DNA from: Aestuariicoccus sp032586235
GTDB lineage: Bacteria > Pseudomonadota > Alphaproteobacteria > Rhodobacterales > Rhodobacteraceae
Direction: 5' to 3'
NCBI RefSeq assembly: GCF_032586235.1
Contig: NZ_JAWHTD010000009.1
Location: forward strand, 62,001-126,000
DNA length: 64,000 bases
How positions within the stretch are numbered: the first letter of the stretch is position 1; every line of letters starts with the position of its first letter. Shown here one piece after another: positions 1 through 9,209 of the stretch. A model generated the notes under the pieces. It saw only the letters and a list, made by a program, of their open reading frames with translations, made no database searches and was not told where the DNA came from. A program made the translations under genes and the position numbers.

Positions 1-1231
1 CGGGCTGGTTCGTGCCCATCACGACCTCGGGTTCGTGATCGTGCCCGTCATCGCCGCCAGGCCCTTCGTCGTGGGACAGCGCCGCAGCAGAGGATGCCAG
101 CGCCGGTTCGGGCGCCGCCGTCGGGGCGGGGATCTCGAACGCCCGGAAATTGTGGATGAACTCGATCACAGCCCGGCTGTCGTCCGCCGCGGCGGCAAAG
201 TCGTTCACACCGGAATCGGTCGCCCCGGCATAGTCGAATTCGTCGTCACTCGGGTCCGTGTTCCCCTGATCGTTGAGCAGAAGGTACTCGTCCGCCCAGT
301 CCACACCGCCGAACACCGCATCGTAGACCGTGCCCTGCACGTTGTAGGGATCGCCGTTCTCGTCGTACTCGATCCACTGCAGCCAGGTGTCGCCGTAAGT
401 CGCCGCGCGGTCGTAATCGTAAAGCTCGCCGCCCGCGTCGCTGAAGTCGAAATAGGTGACGGCGAGCGTCGCGCCCGATCCGGTGACCTTGTTCACCCCC
501 AGCGTGGTGTTTTCGTAAAGCATGGCGTCTAGGGTGATCTTGCCCTCCTTGGACCAGGCCGCGCCCAGCAGCGCCGAGGGGTCCCAGACCGGATCGGTGT
601 AGCCGTCGGTGGCGACCGGATCGCCAAGCAGCTCGATGAACACCGGATCCCAGTGATCGGTCACGTCGGGCCAGGCTCCGGGCGAGCCGTCCGCGTTCGT
701 CATCAGGAACTGAAAGAGCGCGAGGTTCTCCAGCGGCGCGTCGATCGTGAGGAAGGTCGCACCCCCATCGGTGCTGTACATGATCCGCCCCGCCGGATCG
801 GTATCGATCTCATCGGCGGTCATGATCTTTTCCAGCGCCGCGGCCAGCGCCTTTTCCTGCACCTTGGCCGGCGCACGGGCGACGTTGGCGCGCTCCAGCT
901 CGACTTCCTGCACATAAGGCAAAAGCTCGAGCGGGATCTCGTAATCGCCTTCCGCGTCAGCCTCGAAATAGATCGGAAAAAGCCCGTCAGGGCCCCCCAG
1001 AACCATCGTCGAATCATAGCCGACCGGGATCAGCTGTCCGTTGCCATCCAGCACGGGCTCCCCGTTCCCGCCGCCATCGGTCGGGTCGAGATCGCGGTAG
1101 AGCACAAGCTGATCGCCGAAGAGATCGCCCTTTTTGCTGCCCGCGCCGTCAGGTTTTCCGCCGCCGCCGCGACCGGGGTTCAGCCCGGGATTACCGCCGG
1201 TCCAGTCCGGCGAGCCGTTTTCATGGGGCAT
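1..1231 (-). CDS. Acidic secreted-type protein of unknown function (3' end outside window)
   Basis: The frame is open from an ATG at 1231 to the left edge (410 codons), so the C-terminus is missing. An AGGAGG Shine-Dalgarno lies about 8 bases upstream of the ATG and fixes the start. The N-terminus is a Gly/Pro-rich linker (residues 6-35) with no classical signal peptide. The rest is rich in Asp, Glu, Gly and aromatic residues, including segments such as DLDPTDGGGNG that resemble Ca-binding loops. Near the edge there is an Ala/Pro-rich hinge and a His/Asp/Glu-rich stretch (HDEGPGGDDGHDHEPE). A long acidic protein without a signal peptide suggests a type I secreted (RTX-like) protein whose repeats would lie to the left; that is inference. 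I do not recognise the family. Confidence 0.75.
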   Translation of the reverse strand, partial: MPHENGSPDWTGGNPGLNPGRGGGGKPDGAGSKKGDLFGDQLVLYRDLDPTDGGGNGEPVLDGNGQLIPVGYDSTMVLGGPDGLFPIYFEADAEGDYEIPLELLPYVQEVELERANVARAPAKVQEKALAAALEKIMTADEIDTDPAGRIMYSTDGGATFLTIDAPLENLALFQFLMTNADGSPGAWPDVTDHWDPVFIELLGDPVATDGYTDPVWDPSALLGAAWSKEGKITLDAMLYENTTLGVNKVTGSGATLAVTYFDFSDAGGELYDYDRAATYGDTWLQWIEYDENGDPYNVQGTVYDAVFGGVDWADEYLLLNDQGNTDPSDDEFDYAGATDSGVNDFAAAADDSRAVIEFIHNFRAFEIPAPTAAPEPALASSAAALSHDEGPGGDDGHDHEPEVVMGTNQP

Positions 1232-1477
1232 TGTCTCCCCTCCTTTGACAGTCAATCCTACAGACCGTGGCTCTACTGCCGCCAAGGTCAGCGAAATTGA
1301 CAAAAAATCAAAGAAATCGACCTGCCTGCGGGGGCTCGGCCCATTTGCGCCGATGCGCCGCGCTGACGGATCTGCGCAGGGATGAACGGCCGCTCCGGTG
1401 GGTCACTTCAAGACAGAGCCGGGAAAGCCGCCGCGACTCGGGCGCAGGCACCTTGGGGATTTTTCGACGAAAGACCC

Positions 1478-2068
1478 TCAGTGCGCGTGCGGGTTCCCGC
1501 CGCGCGCCAGCGCAAGGTGATGCGTCTGGTGGTGCATCCCTACCGTCATGATCCCGATGAACCCGAGACCCCGGATCCGGGCGGGATCGCCCCCCTGCAC
1601 CGTCAGCGCCGCGCCGCCGTCGATGTCCCCGGCCGTCATCCGCCAGCCCTCGACCCCGTCGACGGTGGCGGCATGAGCGGGGATCATCCGCCGGATCGAG
1701 GCCATGACGCCCGGCACGTCCGAGGTGACCTCGAAACGCGCTCCGCCCTCGATATCCTCCGCCCGAACTTTGGCGCGCAGGGTGACGTTGTCCATGTCGA
1801 TCAGATGCTGGCGCAGCGCCTCGATATCGACTTGCGTCCAGTCGGTGCCGGAATCGGCCATCAGCGCCGCCACCACCTCCTGGATTGCCGCAAAGGCCGC
1901 CTGCCCGCCCTCGCTGAGCGGCGCGGGGGCCGGCGCGGGCGTCACGCCATGGCTGCCATGATCCATGTGGCTATGATCCGCGCCGTGCGTCCCGCTCTGC
2001 GCGCCAACTACGACCGGCATAAGGATAAGCGCCGCGGGCAAGAGATATCGTTTCATGAACCGTTCCAC
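1478..2068 (-). CDS. His-rich periplasmic protein
   Basis: This 196-residue protein begins with a signal peptide (MKRYLLPAALILMPVVVGAQ; the second Met, residue 5, is the likelier biological start). A metal-binding-like segment rich in His, Met and Asp follows (HGADHSHMDHGSHG). The middle is a soluble alpha/beta region, and the C-terminus carries more His (GMHHQTHHLALARGGNPHAH). Clustered His and Met at both ends suggests copper or other metal binding in the periplasm, but no family can be named. It stands alone, with no visible operon partner. The 245 bases before the upstream neighbour hold no other gene. Confidence 0.75.
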   Translation of the reverse strand: MERFMKRYLLPAALILMPVVVGAQSGTHGADHSHMDHGSHGVTPAPAPAPLSEGGQAAFAAIQEVVAALMADSGTDWTQVDIEALRQHLIDMDNVTLRAKVRAEDIEGGARFEVTSDVPGVMASIRRMIPAHAATVDGVEGWRMTAGDIDGGAALTVQGGDPARIRGLGFIGIMTVGMHHQTHHLALARGGNPHAH

Positions 2069-2144
2069 CTTTCGTTGTACGGCCTCTTGTGGCAGGCCAC
2101 GCGTCCGATAGAAATGATCTCAATCATATAGCCGCCCCGCCAAT

Positions 2145-2466
2145 GCCGCCGCGACCAGCGCCTGCCCGTGGGGTGGCGCCGCAACATCCAGTCTATGCGC
2201 TTAATCCCCGCCAAGTCATTGCACCGAACGAACGATGCGCCCACATCGGCCAAAGCGCCAGCCCGCCGGGACGGGCAGGCGCTGGTCGCGGCGGCCTTCG
2301 GCCTTGATTCCGCGACAGCGGGACAGAGAACATCGGTCGGCATTAGCGCCTGCCCGTGGGGTGCGCTGCAGCTACGCGCGCTTGATCCCCGCCAGGTCAT
2401 TGCCTCGAATGAGCGATGCGCCAACCTCCTCAAAGCGGCAGCCTGCGGCCTTGAGTCCGCGACATG
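2145..2466. repeat. Composite inverted and direct repeat in a 416-bp gene-free gap
   Basis: Positions 2145-2169 and 2271-2295 are perfect 25-base inverted copies of each other, about 100 bases apart. In addition, 2157-2240 and 2345-2425 are imperfect direct copies (both begin AGCGCCTGCCCGTGGGGTG). A second short direct pair lies at about 2291-2317 and 2441-2466 (CGGCCTTGA-T/G-TCCGCGACA). Short open frames across it overlap on both strands without a credible ribosome site, so I read it as non-coding: a REP/MITE-like element or the scar of a local duplication. It fills most of the 2069-2485 gap. Confidence 0.65.
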
Positions 2467-2485
2467 ACCGTACGGCGGACGGTCG

Positions 2486-3622
2486 CTAAAGCCGCCGCAA
2501 CAGCGCCGGCGACGGATCGCCCGTCACCTCCAGCCCGAACCGCGCCTGATAGGCGCTGATCGCCTCGCGCGTCTTGGTTCCGATCACGCCATCCGCCCCG
2601 CCGGTGTCGTAACCCCGTGCCGTCAGCCGCTTTTGCAGCGCGATGCGGTCGTCCTTGGTCAGCCCGTATTCGTCCGGCGGAAACGTGCCGCGCAGCGGCC
2701 CCGCCCCGCCGATCCGATCGGCCAGATGGCCCACCCCGATCGCATAGGCATCCGAATTGTTGTAGCGCTTGATGGCGCGGAAATTGCCCGTCACGGCGAA
2801 TTGCGGCCCGCCCGCCTGCGGCTGGATCACGCTGCCCTGCGGTGCGCCGTTGCCGACCTCTCCGCCCCAGCGCAGCCCGCGCGACCAGCCGTTGCGCGCC
2901 AGATACGCGGCGGTCGAGGCCAGCGCGTCGGTCGGATCCTCCGACCAGATGTCACGCCGCCCGTCACCGGTGAAATCCACCGCAAAGGCCTGATAAGACG
3001 TGGGAATAAACTGAGTATGCCCCATCGCCCCGGCCCAGCTGCCCACCAGCCGCGAGGCGCTCACATCGCCGTTCTGCAAAATCTTCAGCGCCGCCACGAG
3101 CTGCTTTTCAAAGAACGCCCCGCGCCGCCCGTCATAGGCCAGGGTCGAAGTCGCCGACACCACCGGCACCTCGCCGCGCCGCTCGCCGTAAAAGCTTTCG
3201 AGCCCCCAGATCGCGGCGATGATGCGGGCGTCGACGCCGTAGCGCTGCTCCAGCGCGGCCAGCGTGGCGCGGTGACGGGCATAGGCCGCGCGGCCCTTGC
3301 TGATCCGCTCGTCCGAGGCGGCGATCGAGAGATAATCCTCGAGGCTGCGCTTGACCTCTGTCTGGTTGCGGTCGCGGGTGATCACGCCGGGCAAAAAGCC
3401 GGTGCCGCGAAAGCCCAGCGCCAGCGCTCCGTCGCTGAGGCCATAGCCACCGGCGCGGCTGCGGAAATCGGCGACCCAGGCGGCGTAGCCGGGGTTCGGC
3501 GCGGGCCGCAGATCGGGCGGCAGCCCGCCCGGCTCTGGCGAAGGCACCGGTGCGCCGCCGCCGCAGGCGGCCAGCCCCAGCGCCGCGACCCCCAGCCCGA
3601 AATGCCGTCTCGTGATACCCAT
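2486..3622 (-). CDS. Lytic murein transglycosylase B-type lipoprotein
   Basis: This 378-residue enzyme would cleave peptidoglycan glycan strands with formation of 1,6-anhydro-muramyl ends, from the periplasmic face. The start at 3622 gives MGITRRHFGLGVAALGLAACGGG, a lipoprotein signal with lipobox LAAC; longer upstream starts lack a signal. The SLT_2/MltB domain follows, with the catalytic-Glu segment AIWGLESFYG and the family motif GSWAGAMGHTQFIPTSY. The last 55 residues form a peptidoglycan-binding domain 1 (LQKRLTARGYDTGGADGVIGTKT). Length and domain order are normal for alphaproteobacterial MltB homologues. It is divergent from the cytochrome b561 gene. Confidence 0.92.
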   Translation of the reverse strand: MGITRRHFGLGVAALGLAACGGGAPVPSPEPGGLPPDLRPAPNPGYAAWVADFRSRAGGYGLSDGALALGFRGTGFLPGVITRDRNQTEVKRSLEDYLSIAASDERISKGRAAYARHRATLAALEQRYGVDARIIAAIWGLESFYGERRGEVPVVSATSTLAYDGRRGAFFEKQLVAALKILQNGDVSASRLVGSWAGAMGHTQFIPTSYQAFAVDFTGDGRRDIWSEDPTDALASTAAYLARNGWSRGLRWGGEVGNGAPQGSVIQPQAGGPQFAVTGNFRAIKRYNNSDAYAIGVGHLADRIGGAGPLRGTFPPDEYGLTKDDRIALQKRLTARGYDTGGADGVIGTKTREAISAYQARFGLEVTGDPSPALLRRL

Positions 3623-3803
3623 GACCCTGCCCGCCTCTGTTTCTCCGCCGCGCGCGGCGCCTTGATCCGCGCTCCGAACGGCCCACCTTTTGACCCAAGT
3701 CTGCCAGAACTCCGGCCCCGCTCCAAGCGTTGCCGGACCGGACCGGCAAAGCCCCGCGCGCCGGCCCGTCCCTGGCCATTGCAACGACCGGGTGGCCCCC
3801 GCC

Positions 3804-4331
3804 ATGACACGACGCACCGCGCTGAAATGCCTGCATTGGGCCGTGCTGCCCCTGACGCTGTGGTTCGTGCTGGTCCAGCCCCGCGACGTGGCGCTCATCG
3901 GATCCTGGGCGGTGCAGCTGCATTCGGTGCTGGGGCTGATCTTCGTCACGCTGGCGCTGATCTGGTGGGCCGATTACCTGCGCCGCGGCCTGGCCAGCCG
4001 CCCCGGGCCCAAGCTGGGCCCGCGCGCCCGGGTCGTGCACCAGGCGCTGCACAAGACGCTTGTCTGGGGGCTCTTCGGCGTGGCGCTGAGCGGCTTTCTG
4101 CTGGGCGTGACCGCCTCGCGCCAGCTTTGGGCCGGGGGGATCGTGCCCATCGGCATGCCGCTGAGCCTGCCGCGCGCCAACGACTGGGTCGGGCGCGTTC
4201 ACGCGGCCGAGTTCTATATCCTCGCCGCCATCGTCGCCTTTCACGCCGGGTTTCACATCTGGCGGCACGTCCGGCTGCGCGACAACGCGCTGCGCATCAT
4301 GCTGCCGCGTTTTTTCTATCGATTTCTCTGA
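3804..4331 (+). CDS. Cytochrome b561 family protein
   Basis: A 175-residue membrane protein with four predicted helices and His residues placed for haem ligation (CLHWAVLP near the N-terminus, QLHSVLGL in helix 2, HQALHKTLV, and HAAEFYILAAIVAFHAGFHIWRH in the last helix). This fits the di-haem cytochrome b/b561 family, which moves electrons across or within the inner membrane, often for quinone oxidation. The ATG at 3804 is preferred because upstream sequence in frame is Pro/Arg-rich and not hydrophobic. No partner enzyme is adjacent, so the electron donor is unknown. Confidence 0.85.
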   Translation: MTRRTALKCLHWAVLPLTLWFVLVQPRDVALIGSWAVQLHSVLGLIFVTLALIWWADYLRRGLASRPGPKLGPRARVVHQALHKTLVWGLFGVALSGFLLGVTASRQLWAGGIVPIGMPLSLPRANDWVGRVHAAEFYILAAIVAFHAGFHIWRHVRLRDNALRIMLPRFFYRFL

Positions 4332-4396
4332 CCCTTAATGGCTTGACCCTGCGGCCCGCAGAGGATCATCTGCGCCCGAACCGAACCGGAGACGAC

Positions 4397-5266
4397 ATGG
4401 ACCTGCGCGCAATTCTCATGGGGCTGGCCTTTGCGGTGATGTGGTCCTCGGCCTTTACCTCGGCGCGGGTCATCGTGGCCGCCGCCCCGCCGCTGAGCGC
4501 GCTGGCGCTGCGGTTCCTGATATCGGGCCTGCTGGCGGTGCTGATCGCCTGCGCCATGGGGCAAAGCTGGCGGCTGACGCGGGCGCAATGGCGGGCGACG
4601 TTCCTGTTCGGCATCTGCCAGAACACGCTTTATCTGGGGCTGAACTTCGTCGCGATGCAGACGGTGCAGGCGTCGCTGGCGGCGATCATCGCCTCGTCGC
4701 TGCCGCTCTGGGTGGCGCTGGCGCAATGGCGGCTTTACGGCGCGCGCATCCGGCCTCTGGGCATCGCCGGGCTGGTGGCGGGGATCGCCGGGGTAACGCT
4801 GATCATGGGCGCGCGGCTGTCGGGGGGCGTGGATCTGTTCGGCGTCGGGCTTTGCATCGCCGGGGTGGCGGCGCTGACGGTGGCCACGCTGACGCTGAGC
4901 GGGGCGACCTCGGGCGGGAATTTTCTGATGATCGTCGGCTTGCAGATGCTGGTGGGCAGCGCCGGGCTGGCGATCCCGGCTGCGGCGTTCGAGACCATAT
5001 CCATCGACTGGTCCTGGCCGCTGATCGTGGCCTTCGTCTATACCACGCTGGTGCCCGGGCTGGCGGCGACGCTGGTGTGGTTCCTGCTGGTCCACCGCAT
5101 CGGCGCGGTGCGCGCGGCCACCTTCCACTTTCTCAACCCGTTTCTGGGCGTCGCCATCGCCGCGCTGATCCTGAGCGAACGGCTCGGCCCGCTGGACATC
5201 GTGGGCGTGGCGGTGATCACCTTCGGCATCCTGGCCGTGCAGCTCGCCAAATCTGCCGACGCCTGA
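4397..5266 (+). CDS. DMT-superfamily (EamA) transporter
   Basis: A 289-residue integral membrane protein with about ten hydrophobic helices arranged as two EamA repeats (first half to about residue 140, then the second). Typical signatures are the first helix with WSSAFTSARV and the C-terminal LNPFLGVAIAALILSERLGPLDIVGVAVITFGI. The family exports or imports small metabolites; the substrate cannot be told. A GGAGA ribosome site precedes the ATG at 4397. The gene follows the cytochrome gene by 65 bases but is functionally unrelated. It is convergent with aroC. Confidence 0.9.
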   Translation: MDLRAILMGLAFAVMWSSAFTSARVIVAAAPPLSALALRFLISGLLAVLIACAMGQSWRLTRAQWRATFLFGICQNTLYLGLNFVAMQTVQASLAAIIASSLPLWVALAQWRLYGARIRPLGIAGLVAGIAGVTLIMGARLSGGVDLFGVGLCIAGVAALTVATLTLSGATSGGNFLMIVGLQMLVGSAGLAIPAAAFETISIDWSWPLIVAFVYTTLVPGLAATLVWFLLVHRIGAVRAATFHFLNPFLGVAIAALILSERLGPLDIVGVAVITFGILAVQLAKSADA

Positions 5267-5321
5267 TCGGGCAGAGGCGGGTGGCGGTGAAGTTCCGATG
5301 AGGGCCGGTCCGGCCCGAAGC

Positions 5322-6428
5322 TCAGGCCGGGCCGATCGCACCCCGATTGGCGCCGACATGGCCGCGGTGCAGCAACAGATGGTCGAGCACGACGCAGGCC
5401 ATCATCGCCTCGCCCACCGGCACGGCGCGGATGCCGACGCAAGGGTCGTGGCGGCCCTTGGTGACGATCTCGGTCTCGTCGCCGGATTTGGTGATCGTAC
5501 GGCGCGGGGTCAGGATCGACGAGGTCGGTTTCACCGCGAAACGCACCACCAGATCCTGCCCGGTGGTGATCCCGCCCAGCACGCCGCCGGCGTGGTTGGA
5601 ATTGTAGACCGGCCCGTCGGGGCCCATGGCGATCTCGTCGGCATTGGCAGCACCGGTCAGCGCCGCGGCCGCCATGCCCTCGCCGATCTCGACGCCCTTG
5701 ACGGCATTGATCGACATCATCGCGGCGGCGAGATCGGTGTCGATCTTGCCGTAAACCGGCGCGCCGAGCCCCGCGGGCACACCGCGCGCCGTCACCTCGA
5801 TCACCGCGCCGACGCTGTCGCCGGACTTGCGCAGATTGTCGAGGTACTCCGCCCAATCCGCCGCCGCATCAGGGTCGGGGCACCAGAAGGGGTTGCGGGC
5901 GATCTCGTCCCAGTCGAAGCGGTTCCGGTCGATGCCGCGCGGGCCCATCTGCACCATATAGCCGGTGATCCGGATCCCCGGGGCGAGCATCGCCAGCGCG
6001 GCGCGCGCGAGGCCCCCCGCCGCGACCCGCGCGGCGGTTTCGCGCGCCGAGGACCGCCCGCCACCGCGATAGTCGCGGATGCCGTATTTCTGCCAATAGG
6101 TGATGTCGGCGTGACCCGGGCGGAATTTCTCGGCGATGTCGCCGTAATCCTTGCTGCGCTGGTCGGTGTTCTCGATCATCAGCTGCACCGGCGTGCCGGT
6201 GGTCTGGCCCTCGAAGACGCCCGAGAGGATGCGCACCTGGTCCGGTTCGCGCCGCTGGGTGGTGTATTTGTTCTGCCCCGGCTTGCGCTTGTCCATCCAG
6301 ACCTGCAGCCCGGCCTCGTCCACCGGAACGCCCGGCGGCACGCCGTCGACCGTCGCGCCAAGCGCGGGGCCGTGGCTTTCGCCCCAGGTGGTGACGCGGA
6401 AGATATGTCCGAATGTGTTCAGGCTCAT
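5322..6428 (-). CDS. aroC: Chorismate synthase
   Basis: A 368-residue enzyme that converts 5-enolpyruvylshikimate-3-phosphate to chorismate in the cytoplasm, using reduced FMN, as the last step of the shikimate pathway. The N-terminus MSLNTFGHIFRVTTWGESHG is the family signature. The Arg-rich active-site loop YRGGGRSSARETAARVAAGG and GGITTGQDLVVRFAVKPTSS are also present. Full normal length. An AAGGAG ribosome site precedes the ATG at 6428. It is a single-gene unit. Confidence 0.97.
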   Translation of the reverse strand: MSLNTFGHIFRVTTWGESHGPALGATVDGVPPGVPVDEAGLQVWMDKRKPGQNKYTTQRREPDQVRILSGVFEGQTTGTPVQLMIENTDQRSKDYGDIAEKFRPGHADITYWQKYGIRDYRGGGRSSARETAARVAAGGLARAALAMLAPGIRITGYMVQMGPRGIDRNRFDWDEIARNPFWCPDPDAAADWAEYLDNLRKSGDSVGAVIEVTARGVPAGLGAPVYGKIDTDLAAAMMSINAVKGVEIGEGMAAAALTGAANADEIAMGPDGPVYNSNHAGGVLGGITTGQDLVVRFAVKPTSSILTPRRTITKSGDETEIVTKGRHDPCVGIRAVPVGEAMMACVVLDHLLLHRGHVGANRGAIGPA

Positions 6429-6607
6429 GGGCGCAACTCCTTTGCGCGTGTGGTAGGCCAGAGGGGTCCCGGTCTCAAGCGGTTTCGCATCTGGCTAGCG
6501 GCGGAGCGAGGGGCCAGCCCCTCGCGCTCCCCGGGATATTTATGACCAGATGAAGGGGTGAGGATTGCGCTTGCATGGGGGCGGCTTGCGCACTAGGTCT
6601 TTGCATA

Positions 6608-6685
6608 CCTCGGGGTGCCTTTGGGCTGAGATGCGTTATGCGAACCCGTTGAACCTGAACCGGTTAACACCGGCGGAGGGAAGGT
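6608..6685 (+). promoter_or_regulatory. TPP riboswitch (THI element)
   Basis: The sequence holds the conserved thi-box parts in order: GGGGTGCCTTTGGGCTGAGA (6612-6631), then GAACCTGAACCGGTTAACACCGGCGGAGGGAAGG-like distal core (6651-6684). It lies about 50 bases upstream of thiB. When thiamine diphosphate binds, elements of this class reduce expression of the downstream genes, in proteobacteria usually by hiding the ribosome site. The order riboswitch-thiB-thiP-thiQ confirms the transporter substrate as thiamine or its phosphates. The remaining 6429-6607 holds no gene. Confidence 0.95.
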
Positions 6686-6735
6686 GCGGAATGCCTCCGA
6701 TCTTGCCCATCCGTCGCAAAATTGGAGGATGCTTG

Positions 6736-7716
6736 ATGAAAGCCCTGACGATTGCCGCGGCCATGATGACTGCCAGCGCGGCGCTGGCGCAGACGCCCGT
6801 ATTGACGGTCTACGCGCCCGATTACTTTACCTCGGAATGGGGCCCCGGCCCGAAGATCGAAGAGCTGTTTGAGGCGCGCTGCGGCTGCGATCTGCAGTAC
6901 AAGCCCGGCGACCTGCTGCCGCGCATCCTGCTGGAGGGAGAGCGGACCGAGGCGGATGTGGTGATCGGGCTGAACACCGACGTCACCAGGAAGGCGCGCG
7001 AGAGCGGGCTTTTCGCAGCGCACGGGGTCGATACGGGCGCGCTGACACTGCCCATCGACTGGACCGACGACGTCTTTCTGCCGTTCAACTACGGTCACAC
7101 GGCATTCGTCTACGACACCACGCGGCTGAAAGAGGCGCCCGCGAGTTTCGAGGCGCTGCTGGAGGCGCCGGACGATCTGAAGATCGTGATCCAGGATCCG
7201 CGCAGCTCGATCTCGGGGCTGGCGCTGGTGCTGTGGGTGCAGGCGGTCTATGGCGAGGGCGCGGAAGCGGCCTGGGCCAGGCTGGCGCCGAAGATCCTGA
7301 CGGTGACCAAGGGCTGGTCGGAAAGCTATGGCCTCTTTACCGATGGCGAGGCGGACATGGTGCTGAGCTACACCACGTCGCCCGCCTATCACATCATCGC
7401 CGAGGAGGACTTGACCAAGAAGGCGGCGATCTTCCCCGAGGGGCATTACTTTATGGTCGAGCTGGCCGCCAAGGTGGCCGGCACGGACCAGCCCGAGCTG
7501 GCGGACCAGTTCATGGAGTTCGTCCTGAGCGAGGATTTCCAGGGCATGATCGCCACCGGCAACTGGTCGATCCCGGCGGCCCTGCCGCAGGACAAGTGGC
7601 CCGAGGGGTTCCAGCAGCTCGACCTGCCGGAAAAGGTGCTCTTTTATTCCGAGGATGAGGCGGCGGCCCTGCGGGATCAGGCGATCGAGGCATGGCGCTC
7701 CGGCCTGTCGCAATAA
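6736..7716 (+). CDS. thiB: Thiamine ABC transporter, periplasmic binding protein
   Basis: A 326-residue periplasmic binding protein. The start at 6736 follows a GGAGG site and gives the signal peptide MKALTIAAAMMTASAALAQ; a longer in-frame start would run through the riboswitch. The mature chain begins PVLTVYAPDYFTSEWGPGP, and the family features TKGWSESYGLFTDGEADMVLSYTTSPAYH match ThiB. It captures thiamine or thiamine phosphates and delivers them to ThiPQ. The TPP riboswitch lies immediately upstream and should control it. Its 3' end overlaps thiP by 25 bases. Confidence 0.95.
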   Translation: MKALTIAAAMMTASAALAQTPVLTVYAPDYFTSEWGPGPKIEELFEARCGCDLQYKPGDLLPRILLEGERTEADVVIGLNTDVTRKARESGLFAAHGVDTGALTLPIDWTDDVFLPFNYGHTAFVYDTTRLKEAPASFEALLEAPDDLKIVIQDPRSSISGLALVLWVQAVYGEGAEAAWARLAPKILTVTKGWSESYGLFTDGEADMVLSYTTSPAYHIIAEEDLTKKAAIFPEGHYFMVELAAKVAGTDQPELADQFMEFVLSEDFQGMIATGNWSIPAALPQDKWPEGFQQLDLPEKVLFYSEDEAAALRDQAIEAWRSGLSQ

Positions 7717-9209
7717 TCGCCGCGCTGGCGGTGGCGGGGCTTACGCTGGGCCCTGTCGCCGCGGTGCTGGTCTTTGCCGGGGGCGGCGCGGGCCTGGGGC
7801 CGGGCTTTGGCCAGGCGCTGCGGTTCACGCTGGTGCAGGCGACGCTGTCGGCGGCGCTGTCGGTGCTGTTTGCGATCCCGGTGGCGCGGGCGCTGGCGCG
7901 GCGGCGCTTTGCGGGCCGGGGCCTGCTGATCGCGCTGTTGGGCGCGCCGTTCATCCTGCCGGTGATCGTGGCGGTGCTGGGGCTGATCGCGGTCTTCGGC
8001 CAGCAGGGGCTGGTCAACGACGCGCTGCGCGCCCTTGGCCTGCCGGGGTTCAGCATCTACGGCCTGCATGGCGTCGTGCTGGCGCATGTGTTCTTCAACC
8101 TGCCGCTGGCGACGCGGCTGATCCTGCAGGGCTGGCTGGCGATCCCGGCAGAGCGGCTGCGGCTGGCGGCGTCGCTGGGGCTGAGCCCGGGCGCGATGGT
8201 CCGCACCATCGAGGCGCCGATGCTGGCGCGGATCGCGCCGGGGGCCTTTGCCGTGATCTTCGTCATCTGCCTGTCGAGCTTTGCCGTCGCGCTGACGCTG
8301 GGCGGCGGGCCGCGCGCCACGACGATCGAGCTGGCGATCTATCAGGCGGTGCGGTTCGACTTTGACCTGGGCCGCGCGGCGGTGCTGTCGGTGGTGCAGC
8401 TTGGGCTGGCCTTGGCCGCGGGGCTGGTGGCGCTGCAGCTGTCGCGGGGCGAAGGCTTTGGCATTGGGCTCGACCGGGTGGTGACGCGCTGGGACGGCGC
8501 CGGGGCGGCGGCGCGCATTTCGGACGGGGTCTGGATCGTCTTGGCGGCGCTTTTCCTGCTGGCGCCACTGGCCAGCGTCGTGGTCCGGGGCCTGCCCGGC
8601 CTGCCGCTGATGCCGGTCGAGGTCTGGCGCGCGGCGACGCATTCGGTGACGGTGGCGCTGGGGTCGACCGTCCTTTGCCTGATCTGGGCGCTGCCGCTGG
8701 CGACGCGAGCGGGCGAGGTGGTCGGCCTGGCGGGCATCGCGCTGTCGCCGCTGGTGCTGGGCACCGGGCTCTTCGTGATCGTGCGACCGTTTGCCAACCC
8801 GTTCGACCTGGCGCTGGTGGTCACCGCGCTGGTCAACGCGCTGGTCGCGCTGCCCTTTGCGCTGCGCATCCTGCGCCCCGAGGCCGAGGCGGTGCGCGCC
8901 GATTTCGCGCGGCTGAGCCACGCACTGGGGCTGACGCCCTGGGCCTGGACGCGGCTGGTGTTCCTGCCGCGCCTGCGCCGCCCGCTGGGCTTTGCCGCCG
9001 GGCTGACGGCGGCGTTGTCGATGGGCGATCTGGGGGTGATCGCGCTTTTCGCCGATCCCGACCGGACGACGCTGCCGCTGGCGGTCTACCGGCTGATGGG
9101 GTCCTACCGGATGGAGGCGGCGGCGGGCGCGGCGCTGTTGTTGCTGGCGCTGAGCCTGGCGCTGTTCTGGCTGTTCGATCGCGGGGGGCGGGTGAATGCT
9201 GAGGCTTGA
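7692..9209 (+). CDS. thiP: Thiamine ABC transporter, permease
   Basis: A 505-residue double-length permease with about twelve membrane segments and two EAA-type cytoplasmic loops (ASLGLSPGAMVRTIEAPML in the first half, HALGLTPWAWTRLVFLPRLRRP in the second). This fused arrangement is typical of ThiP and relatives in the iron/thiamine (FbpB-like) branch. It forms the membrane channel that takes substrate from ThiB, powered by ThiQ. Overlaps with thiB (25 bases) and thiQ (14 bases) show translational coupling. Confidence 0.95.
   Translation: MALRPVAIIAALAVAGLTLGPVAAVLVFAGGGAGLGPGFGQALRFTLVQATLSAALSVLFAIPVARALARRRFAGRGLLIALLGAPFILPVIVAVLGLIAVFGQQGLVNDALRALGLPGFSIYGLHGVVLAHVFFNLPLATRLILQGWLAIPAERLRLAASLGLSPGAMVRTIEAPMLARIAPGAFAVIFVICLSSFAVALTLGGGPRATTIELAIYQAVRFDFDLGRAAVLSVVQLGLALAAGLVALQLSRGEGFGIGLDRVVTRWDGAGAAARISDGVWIVLAALFLLAPLASVVVRGLPGLPLMPVEVWRAATHSVTVALGSTVLCLIWALPLATRAGEVVGLAGIALSPLVLGTGLFVIVRPFANPFDLALVVTALVNALVALPFALRILRPEAEAVRADFARLSHALGLTPWAWTRLVFLPRLRRPLGFAAGLTAALSMGDLGVIALFADPDRTTLPLAVYRLMGSYRMEAAAGAALLLLALSLALFWLFDRGGRVNAEA

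Noticed and set aside
4316..5359. Minus-strand open frame of 347 codons over the DMT transporter gene
   Set aside because: Composition (Arg, Gln, His, Asp) is that of an antisense shadow in GC-rich DNA; the plus strand gives a full EamA protein.
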